A stretch of 64,000 bases of DNA, from positions 87,736 to 151,735 of the forward strand of contig PYST01000055.1 of the NCBI GenBank assembly GCA_003049485.1, in the 5' to 3' direction. This document shows positions 55,347 through 64,000 of this stretch, piece by piece. This stretch comes from Ophioceras dolichostomum (Eukaryota; Ascomycota; Sordariomycetes; Magnaporthales; Ophioceraceae). Both the position numbers and the translations under genes were made by a program. Numbering within the stretch: position 1 is the stretch's first letter; every line of letters starts with the position of its first letter. The notes under the pieces are model-generated. The model searched no databases, was not told the origin of the DNA, and worked only from the letters and a program-made list of their open reading frames with translations.

Positions 55347-57080
55347 GGTGTCGACTACCGGGTCGATCCGTTCTGCCCAATGCAGCCCGATGGCGGCCGA
55401 CAGACTAACTTCACGTGGGGTTTGAGACTGGGAGGAAGTCGAGTTGTTTGCCTTGCTTTCACGTTTTTAAGAGGCGAGCCCGGGGGCAGGCAGGGTGATG
55501 CGGGGCAAGGCTAGCTGCTCAGAGTACCAAGAGAGGCAAAGGAGAGTTGAACTTGGAACGCCGTTCGACAGTCGTCGAGCTTCGGTTGATAAAACTGCTG
55601 GTGGTGCTGTGAGTCCTTACACAACTGTTGCTTGTGTGCGTGCTCCGGGCAGGCCTCACGAAGTAGCGAAAAAACCAACACACAGCGCGAAAGCCCCCGG
55701 ACCTTGAATGAACACAAAGGGGTGCAGTAGCCTCGGTGTGTCACGCGTGGCGGCAGCTTCGCAAAGCAACAAGCTCCAGTCACCCTCATGCGCCCACCAA
55801 GGCGAGAGAGACATGGCAGAGGTGGGGGCGGGGATCATCAATGGAGCCGCCTACCCGTTTCACTCATCGGCCCCCTGTCCAGGCAGGCCTGGGGCTGCAA
55901 ATGCCGATAAGATAAGCAGATTAGGTCACCTGTGGTGCGTCGACAGTGGCCAACAAGCTCGCAATCTCATCGACGACAACTGCCGTGGAAAGAGATTGTC
56001 CCCCTCCGTCTCACTCATCAAGTGATAATTGAGTCGTCATCATCAACCACCAGTACCACCTACATTCTTGTCGCAGAGAGCATGAGGCCCGGTGTTGTGG
56101 CGCAGCGATGTGAAGAGCGCTTGATGGATCCGCCTTCCCCTGAGCCAATCTTCAAGATCCGTTCTGACTGGTGAGTCCAAGTCCTTCTGCCGTTCAACCG
56201 ACGATCGACAAAAGCCGGCACGGCGGAAACTTGATGCGACAACCGACCGTGGATGATCTGATGTAACAGGGGCGTCTTTTGTCAACTTCATATTTTAAAC
56301 TTTAGTGATGACAGCTAGCCTTCCAGTCATCACTGCTTGTGAGCGAGCATTATCGTCACGGCGGTACCACTCACACACCCTTTCCTTTTCTTCCACTCTC
56401 CTCCTCGGAAGCCCCCGTCTCTGATACGAGGCCCAAAGGCGTCGATTCCCCACCCCTAGCATAGTTCGGCGGATGAGAAATGATGGAGCCTGGGTCACAC
56501 CCGCCACCAGGCACTGTCCTTCCAGACGAAGCACAGACAGTCAGACAGTCAGTCTTCTCCCCGCGCCATCCGATGTCGTCGCCCGGGCCTTGTGCTCGGC
56601 TCTCCGAACCGTTGCCCGGTGGCAGCCCCCTTAAGCGATGTCAATGGGGACTCCTAGCGGGCATTTTGGACTGCCCGATGACCTGTTGAGCATTGGCCAA
56701 CTAGTCAAGATAATAGCTCCGAATAGGGGGCCTCTAATACCTGTGGACTCCTCTGTCGATGACGCTTCCATCCGATGCTGTATGTTGGGATTACCCTATA
56801 CGGTCGGCCGCGTTGTCAGCTCAGGATGTTCGCCTCCTGCTTTGGCCTGCGGCCTTGGCCTTTGTTTGCCGGAGAAGAAGCTGATTTTGCCTCCATTTCT
56901 TCCTCGGTAAAGGCTTGGGAGGGGTGATTGGTAGCACGTATAAGTATGACTGGGCTACTAGTGGGACTTTTGGCGCAGCCCTGCATCGCGGCTCTGCTTC
57001 CTACTCCAGGATTGTGATTGCTCTATCCAAACCTCTGCTTCTAGGCTACTTCAAGGCTGGCTCGCGCCAACAGGTCCAGG
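55347..57080. other. Divergent intergenic region LSB5 / carboxylesterase, 1.73 kb
   Basis: Contains the upstream regions of both genes. Small open frames on both strands (for example 55708-56025) have no recognised domain. No gene seen. Confidence 0.45.
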
Positions 57081-59116
57081 ATGCTCGGCCGTTTGGCTCT
57101 CTTCCTCGTATCCGCTTCACTTCCCGGCCAGATGCTCGGTTCTCCTGCGGCTCGCCCAGGCGTACAGTTTAGCAAGAGGGATGAGCTCCCAGTGCTGAAT
57201 CTTCCATACGGGTCATATCAGGCGGCTAACTACAGCTCGTCCTCCGACATGTAAGCAATGCTCGACTCATCGCCATTCGAGGTTCGGTATAGGAAGTCTT
57301 ACTCGAGTAGCTACACTTTCAAGAACATCCGCTATGCGGCACCACCGGTGGCTGACCTCCGATGGGCGAAGCCGGCTCCGCCCTTGCCGGAGACGACGGT
57401 GCAGAACGGCAGCTATGGGCCCAAGTGCGTCCAGTCCCCGCTAACAGGCGTCAACGTCCTCGGGCCGGGGAACATGTTCCCCATCGGCGGGGACATCAAT
57501 AAGTTGTGAGTCGATATCTAACAATTACATGGCTGGGTGCTATTGGTGCTGACACTGGATGTTATCGGTTCAGCTTGGGAGGATTAAACAACTCGCTGTT
57601 TGAGGGCGGCCGGGAGGACTGTCTGTTCCTAGACGTATACGTTCCGGGAAAGGCAGTCAGGAACCCTTCCATGAAGCTACCGGTCGTGGTCTGGGTATAC
57701 GGCGGGGCTTATGTTTTCGGCAGCAAGGACGCGTTCCAGTCAGAGTTCTCGCTTTACGATGGCAGCGGCATGATCGAGCAGTCCGGGAATGGCCTGATAT
57801 TCGTGACCATGAATTATCGGTTAGGAGCTTTCGGCTTCCTCGGGGGCACAACGATGGAACGAGAGGGGCTGCCAAACGCCGGGCTATGGGACCAGCGCGC
57901 CGCCTTCCAGTGGGTGCAGGACCATATCCACCTCCTGGGTGGCGACAAGGACCAGGTCACAGCCATGGGCCAGTCTGCCGGCGCGGGCTCCATCATACAC
58001 CACATGGTCGCCCAGGGAGGCAAGCTCGACCCCCTGTTCAGGAAGGCCATCCTGCAGTCTCCCGCCTTCCAGTGGATGTGGGACCGGAACGGCCTCACGC
58101 AGAAGCGATTCAACACATTTGCGTCGCTTGCCGGGTGCGACCCCGGGGGCGACTTGGACGGGGGAGGAGTGGTTGCCTGTCTGCGACGGACTGACATCGA
58201 CACCTTATCGAAGGCAAACACAGCCCTTAACAAGCAAGTCGCGCCCGGATCGTTCGCCGTCGGTCCAGCGACGGATGGCTCGTTTATCCGACAGCTACCC
58301 GCGCTGGAGTTTAGGACGGGGAACTGGTATGGCGGGATCGAGTCGGTCGTGGTCTCGCACTGCGCGGACGAGACGTCGCTGTTCATCAGCGGTAGCGTTT
58401 CGACCGATGACCGGTTCAGGACCTTCCTGGGTGACATCTTCCCCAACTACACCCGCACCACCGGCGTGAACGATCTCATCCTCCAGTTCTACCCTTCACC
58501 TACAGCTCTGGGCTCGCCATTCCTATCGGAGAGCAACCGCGTCGAGACATTCCTGCGCGACAGTTGCTTCACCTGCCATATGAGGCACCTGACCCAGGGA
58601 ATAGGCGACTCCCGGTCCTGGAACATGCAGTTCTCAGCCTCGCCGGGTATTCACGGCGCCGACCTCGTGCCGACATTCTACAACCCGAACTTCAACGACA
58701 CTGGCGCGTCTTCAAACCTGCTGACCCAGCTGGCAGCCGCCCTCTTCGTCCCCTCCGTGGCCGCCGTCATCGGCGGATTGAGCACGGGGTTCCAGAGCTA
58801 CATGACTTCGTACGTGCTCACGGGCGACCCGAACACGAAGCGCAACCGGACGACCTTCCCGCCCACGACGCAGTGGGACCGGCCGAACACCACGGGGGAG
58901 CAGACCACGAACGTCATGGACGTCGGGAACCTCGGGTTCAACCCTAGCAGCAGCGACTGGGAGACATTGAAGTCGTCTTGCGACTTCTGGTTCGATATAC
59001 AGGCGGCGGTGACGAGCCTCGGCGGGTATGCGCCGCCAGGGGCCGTGGTCGACCAGGGCCTGGTCCAGGTCCCTAACAACCCTACCGAGAGCTATGTTGG
59101 TGGCAACTCCAGATGA
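57081..59116 (+). CDS. Secreted type-B carboxylesterase/lipase
   Basis: Three exons (57081-57250, 57311-57505, 57574-59116) give 635 aa. An alpha/beta hydrolase of the carboxylesterase-B family, which hydrolyses carboxyl esters or lipids outside the cell. The N-terminus MLGRLALFLVSASLPGQMLG looks like a signal peptide, followed by a possible KR processing site (FSKRDELP). Family signatures: TFKNIRYAAPPVADLRW, EDCLFLDVYVP, VVVWVYGGAYVFGS (oxyanion region), MNYRLGAFGFLGG, and the nucleophile elbow AMGQSAGAGS (S256). The acid is probably the Glu of ADETSLF and the His that of GIHGADL. Several N-x-S/T sites could be glycosylated. The first intron is 60 bp, the second 68 bp. The substrate is not predictable. 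Confidence 0.93.
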
Positions 59117-59951
59117 CAATCTTTTTAGAACCACGGAGACGTGGTCGGCCTTGAAGAAAGACATTCGAGAAGCATGAATGATTCATGACACATGAACGAA
59201 AGGAAACGAAAACCAAAATTACGATGTTAGTTTCGTTTATGAAGTAGACTGCGTTCATCAGGTTCGAAAATAAAAAAAGGGGACAGTCTGGTCGAAACGC
59301 TCAATGTCTGTGACAGACCACCCCTTGTGATTCTAGTCAGTCGCCATTAAAATGTCCGTTAAGCTTATTTTACGTAGGATTTGCTTGTAAACTTTATTAC
59401 CTATACACCTACCGCGGAGACTGAGAGACTCGACTCGTGAGCAACGACATTCCATCGCCAAAGCGCCGGCGCTTGGCATCAACGGTCCAGTCATTATCTG
59501 TGAAGGTGGTAGTACATACTACATAGTTCCTTGGATAACAAGTCATCCGAAAAAAGAAGACGGCCAAGACAAGACGAACAGACGACAGAAGAAGAAGGGT
59601 GGGAAATCCCACTGACGAATCACACACGTGATGGCAGCATTGTGATTCCGCTCCGGCTTTGAACAGCTGAAACACGAAGGCAAGGGGATTTCCCGAGCAC
59701 CCGGTTTCAGTGGTGGGAGAGTCAGCTCCCGCCGCCGCCCCCAAATCTAAGCCACCTAAAAGCTGGCTGAGTGGTAGATATATCAAGGCTGGCGTTGACG
59801 AGTAGTCTCCAAAAATAAAAGTACGATCTTACGAAAGAAATCCAACAATGAACATAGAATTTGCTTCAAAAAGGACTGAGAAGAAGAGCCAAGCTCGAAG
59901 AACGACACCAAACTCGCTGGCGATATTGCGAAGAGATTCATAGCAGCAACA
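59117..59951. other. Intergenic, 835 bp
   Basis: 3' UTR of the esterase and promoter of the next gene. AT-richer around 59200-59400. No gene seen. Confidence 0.45.
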
Positions 59952-60770
59952 ATGCAGCTTTGCCAGAACAGGCCAGAGGGCTTTGTAAGTCGATACCCCA
60001 CCATTTACAGCATCATCAATCATCAATCATCACCAACATCAGGATTCTCGGGAGAGGAGAATATTCCGTGACAAACACGCCTTGCTAACTCACCCATCTC
60101 CTCCTCCCCCCTCTTGCAGAAGCCCATGTCGACCGTCTCAAACCCGCTCCCAACACAATGCTTCTTCGACGAGTTCCTCGTCCCCTTCCCGACATGGATC
60201 TTCCTCCTCGGCCTCGTCGCGCTCGCGATTCTCCTCCCCGCCAAGGAGCTCAAGGGCCGGCCCCGACCGGGCCTGCGCAAGCGCTGGCTGCGCATCGCGT
60301 TCCTGTCCGTCTACTACTTCTTCCTCGCCGCCGTGGCGGGGATGCACAGCGTCGAGATCGCGCGCCTGGCGCAGGCCGACCTGGGCGTGGGGCTCCTGCC
60401 GTTCGCGTACGTCGGCTGCGCGGCCGCGGCGGCGAGCATGGCGCTGCGCGACAGGCTCCCCGTGCAGAGGATCCCCGCGGCGGCGCTGACGTCCGCGTAC
60501 TGGACGTTCGGCATGTGCGTGTCCGCCGTGAAGGTCGCGGCGCTCACGCACTTCTACGGCACGGAGGAGGGCGTCGTCAGCCCGCTCGCGAGGGTCGGCA
60601 CCGCGTACCCGATCGTGGACCAGATCCTCGACGTCGCGGTGCTGGTGGGCTTGTACGCGCTCATGGCCGTGCTGGAGCTGGTCATCGTCCTGTTCGTCGT
60701 GCCCGTCGTCGGGCAGGGAAAGGGGACGGGGGCGCCTGGTGTTGCGCACTACGAGCTGGAGGACAAGTGA
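59952..60770 (+). CDS. Multi-pass membrane protein of unknown function
   Basis: Two exons (59952-59984 and 60120-60770) give 227 aa. Exon 1 encodes MQLCQNRPEGF and splices in frame (GTAAGT donor, TTGCAG acceptor) to KPMSTVSNPLP. Hydrophobic segments: FPTWIFLLGLVALAILL; LRIAFLSVYYFFLAAVAGM; GVGLLPFAYVGCAAAAAS; ALTSAYWTFGMCVSAVKVAA; and LDVAVLVGLYALMAVLELVI through VLFVVPVVG. That gives four or five TM helices. Loops are basic on one side (KELKGRPRPGLRKRW), suggesting that loop is cytosolic. No known motif is seen. GC content is high in exon 2. Without exon 1, translation would begin at the Met of MSTVSNPL, so the N-terminal 13 residues are the least certain part. Confidence 0.72.
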
Positions 60771-61942
60771 AAAGATGTTTGGAAAGATAACTGAAAGTGG
60801 ATGAAAAAGATTGGATGTTGGGGGGCGATACGAGCCCGACATCGATACCTACCTACCTACCTAGGTACTCAACGCCGAAACGGAGCCGCGACTGCATGGA
60901 CTGAACACCACCTTCGAGCCATGGGAGCTTTCGAGCAAGCCTCGATCGAACACCACTCCGGAGCCCTGGAAGTTCTAGCTAGCCTGCATCGATGAGTCTC
61001 CGTGGCTCCTCGCTTCCCGCGCTGCAGCTAGTACATAGACAGGCTTCGCGGGCGGCGCATCGAAGTTGACGAGCCCTCTGCCATACCATGGGAGCCTTCG
61101 GCTTGGTGCAGGCAGGCGGGCATAACAAGCGCCTGGCAAGTTAGGCACGACAGGGCACTGCTATGGAGGTAGGCTCTACGTTAACTGAGCTGGCGATCTG
61201 AGGTGGAAAGTTTGTGACTGATTTTGGTGTGTCGCGGAGGTGAAACGAATAGTGTTGGGCGACTGCCGGCAGGGCCGCCAATTACAGTTGTATACTATGA
61301 AGATCAGGGGCCGACATCTCGCCCTTGTATTTAGTGGCGTTATGCAGGGCAGGACAAGGACAGGGGGTATATGGGATGTCAGGAACCGCTGCTCACGAGG
61401 TTTTCTTGGACAATTGGCAAGACATCAAAGTCAGAGATAAAGCACAGACATACAATCGTCGTCCAATCCCGCCGGATTTGGATCATGCACAGTGGCACAC
61501 TGATTCACGAAGCCCTCACCTTTGGAGAAATGGGTGAAGAGTTCAATTGATGAAAGATACTCAACGGTGAACAATATGGGGGGAAAGAAGGGGGAAACAA
61601 CCATTGGACTCGGCGGGCTTCATCGATTCCGGAGTCGTCTGTCGGGCAGCCCCTTACAACATAGAGTAAATGCTCCGCCCCGTTCGGGACGCTATCGGCC
61701 AAATCATGCAGTCCGTGGCTGCGACCGTCGTCATCCACACGCGGCTTCTCCCGGCCCCCAACCATTCGGGTCATCCTAACGCCGATGCTCGAGTGAGTTG
61801 GATAATAAGAAAACAAGAGAGAGATCACGACGGGTGTCGAGAAAAGAAAGGGGGGTGGAAGCGATTTGTAAGGGGAGTTTTCAAGTCCTCAGGCGCCGAA
61901 CGTCATTCGAACCCCCTCCTTACTAAGGAGGTCAAAGAAAAT
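60771..61942. other. Intergenic, 1.17 kb
   Basis: Upstream of the Zn2Cys6 gene. Contains a (CTAC)n-TAGGTA motif at 60846-60868. The frame of the Zn2Cys6 gene stays open upstream to about 61670, so part of this may be coding if an earlier start is used. Otherwise nothing recognised. Confidence 0.4.
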
Positions 61943-63837
61943 ATGACAAACAGCGGCGATTCAACACTCAGCTCCGACTCTCCGGGCGGCAGTTCGGTCT
62001 CAGCAGGTCCCAGCCCCACCACAACTACCACCACCACCGGCACCACCGGATCGTCATCGCCTGCCGCGAGCATCAGCACTATTCCTACTACTGCTACCGA
62101 ACTCACACATCGCCGGAAGCCCATCCCGAGGAAAGGGCACACCAAGAGCAGACGCGGGTGCACCAACTGCAAGAGGCGGAAGGTGAAATGCGACGAGACC
62201 GCTGGCGAGTGCCTTCACTGCAGGCGGCTGGGGCTCGCGTGCGAGTATGTCAACGGGGTTTCCTCGAACAGGACTTCCCCGACCAGGGCCACGTCCTCCG
62301 CCCCTCGAACCCCCGAAGGCTCCGGACCCGGTGCAGGAGTTGACGGCGGGGGCGACCTGGTCATCAACGATGCGGCGGCACTAGTTCCTGCTTTCCGGGC
62401 CCTATCGCCCGAGCCGTCCCGGCCCTTACAAGCCACACCGACAGCCTTCTCCGCCGACGACCTGCGCTTCTTCCACCACTTCATTCTCCACGCGTATCCG
62501 CCAATGCCTCTGCACGGCGATGGCCTTTGGATGCAGGCGTCGGTGCTAGCTCATCAGGTTTGTGCGGACCGTTGACTACATGGCCTTCGTGACCTCCTCT
62601 CCCTGTCCACCTACCTATCGATCTCTACCTAGATAGGTAACTAGGTATCTACCTTAGTATTTATTTGTACGGCTGACTGACTAAGGATCTTGAGAGAGAA
62701 AAGTTCGATTTCCTCATCCACGCAATGCTCGGCCTTGCAGCTTCGCACCTGGCCCTCATGACGGGCGCACCGTACTCTGCCGCGGCACTCTCCCACCGCG
62801 TCACAGCGATGAAGTGTCTGAACAGCGCGTTGAGCCGGCCGTGTGGCTCCAAAGAGGAGGGAGATGCGCGCTTCGCTACGATGATTGCCCTCGCTACTGT
62901 ATGTTTTATTAGTCTCTGCCCTCCTCCTGCTCCTCCTCTTGCTCCATCTCACGCCGACACTCACGCACTCACCCTACCCCCTCCGTTAATCACCCCTTTA
63001 CCTAACCTTTACCAATGTAACGTCGAAAATTAGCAAGCATCATACATGCCCGACGGCGGCATGATCGAGTTCATCTCCTGCGTCCGGGGCTGCAGCATCG
63101 TGGCGCGCTCAGCCCTGGACTCCAGGGAGTCCATGTTCCGGGGGTTCAGTGTCGAGAACCACCTGCGCGGCATCCGGGAGCTCATCACCGAAGACCCCGC
63201 CGCCGCCGCCGCCCGCGGCTACAACACCCACCCGCAGGACCCGGAGGTGGTCGACAGGTTCCTGAGCTCTCTGAGGGGCATCGGCCCGCTCTGCAGGAAC
63301 ACTTCCGAGGTGATGTGGCTGGGGTACATCGAGCGGGCCATGAAGGCCTCGAAGCAGTCTGCTCTTGATGGTGAGTTACCCCTGAGCTACTCAACTTAAC
63401 TCGCTCACACCACTAAACTCACACTACACATACCAACTAACCCAGCCATCACCGAAAATTGCAGAATGCACCAACGCCTCGGCCACATCTCCCACGAAGA
63501 GTTCTCCTCCCTCATCGACCCGACCAACCACGCCGCCCGCCTCCTCCTCCTGCACCTCGACCTCTTCAGCTTCTTCATCGCCAGCACGACCCCGGGCCGC
63601 TGGTCCGTCAAGCACAGCCACCGCGGCGTGCGCAACATGCGGGAGCAGGTCAGCCGGAACTGGGTCGAGGAGGTCGCGCGCGACCTGCCCGAGGAGCACA
63701 GGGGTCTCGTCGAGTGGCCGGTGGAGTTCTGCAGTCTGTACATGGGGAAGGAAGGGGGCGGCGGTGGTGGCGGTGGGGGGATCGAGCCTGCGGCGCTGAT
63801 TTGGCGGGCTGAGGAGAGGGGACGGGGGCTGATTTGA
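61943..63837 (+). CDS. Zn2Cys6 (fungal-type) transcription factor
   Basis: Four exons (61943-62557, 62686-62898, 63034-63370, 63446-63837) give 518 aa. Binuclear zinc-cluster proteins bind CGG-type DNA sites and regulate metabolism or sterol and stress genes. After a Ser/Thr-rich N-terminus comes a basic stretch (RRKPIPRKGHTKSRRG). The cluster CTNCKRRKVKCDETAGEC then LHCRRLGLACEY has six Cys in the expected spacing. The C-terminal regulatory region has DLRFFHHFILHAYPPMPLH, FLIHAMLGLAASHLALMTG and later helices (HAARLLLLHLDLFSFFIAST). This is the pattern of C6 factors related to Upc2/sterol-regulatory proteins; that relation is tentative. A nine-Gly run lies near the C-terminus. The start at MTNSGDS is chosen because the upstream in-frame sequence looks non-coding. 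Confidence 0.9.
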
Positions 63838-63915
63838 GGCGACCTTGTTGGGACGTAGCCTTTTGTGGGAGGAGGAGGAGGAGCGGGAGAGGTGGGAGAG
63901 GTGGTGCGCTTGGGT

Positions 63916-63918
<3 letters not shown>

Positions 63919-64000
<82 letters not shown>
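63919..64000. repeat. (AG)n microsatellite reaching the window end
   Basis: An uninterrupted AG dinucleotide run of about 80 bp extends to the last base, so its true length is unknown. It lies about 80 bp downstream of the Zn2Cys6 stop codon. Confidence 0.95.

Noticed and set aside
61895..61930. Possible tRNA T-loop (GTTCGAAT on the minus strand)
   Set aside because: No matching T-stem, anticodon arm or acceptor stem could be formed around it.
57081..63837. Secondary-metabolite gene cluster (esterase, membrane protein, Zn2Cys6 factor)
   Set aside because: No polyketide synthase, peptide synthetase, terpene cyclase, P450 or methyltransferase is nearby.

Overview
This 64 kb window reads as nuclear DNA of a filamentous ascomycete (Pezizomycotina), most likely a Sordariomycete. 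Evidence: protein genes carry many short introns of about 55-160 bp with GTAAGT/GTGAGT-type donors, CTAAC/CTGAC-like branch sites and TAG/CAG acceptors. Coding DNA is GC-rich, intergenic spacers are 0.2-3.9 kb, and several families are typical of filamentous fungi (Zn2Cys6 regulator, F-box relic, fungal APH-like kinase relic, KCH channel, HP1). I cannot name the genus. No rRNA, tRNA, CRISPR array or intact transposon was recognised. Exon coordinates were read by eye. For most multi-exon genes the summed exon lengths are divisible by three and the junctions rebuild conserved motifs.

Layout. 0-0.43 kb: 5' end of a kinase-like gene leaving the window. 3.1-10.2 kb: a divergent pair of metal transporters, a ZIP permease and a Mn-type cation diffusion facilitator, with a 2.9 kb spacer. 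10.8-15.4 kb: COX15 (haem A synthase) and cytosolic lysyl-tRNA synthetase, converging. 16.0-19.9 kb: a decaying patch with a frame-disrupted F-box gene, an aminoglycoside-phosphotransferase-like pseudogene and an AT-rich stretch. 19.9-27.7 kb: an 811-aa zinc-finger/polyQ protein, a 3.9 kb gene-poor spacer, and heterochromatin protein HP1. 29.3 kb: a 55-aa single-pass membrane microprotein. 30.5-34.5 kb: a low-complexity hypothetical protein converging on a PNPOx-like/ferredoxin-reductase-like fusion flavoprotein. 36.2-38.3 kb: a KCH-family potassium channel. 41.0-43.9 kb: a histidine phosphatase and a hypothetical acidic protein. 44.8-55.3 kb: VPS27 (ESCRT-0), a rhodanese-USP deubiquitinase and an LSB5-like VHS adaptor side by side. 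57.1-63.8 kb: a secreted carboxylesterase, a four-to-five-TM membrane protein and a Zn2Cys6 transcription factor, ending in an (AG)n microsatellite.

How the genes may work together. The clearest functional grouping is the 44.8-55.3 kb block. VPS27 sorts ubiquitinated cargo at endosomes, the USP resembles Doa4/USP8-type enzymes that strip ubiquitin from such cargo, and LSB5 is a VHS adaptor linking ubiquitin, actin and endocytosis. VPS27 and the USP share a bidirectional upstream region. The ZIP/CDF divergent pair is a second plausible functional pair (metal import versus metal export or sequestration). The rest looks like ordinary housekeeping and conserved fungal genes.
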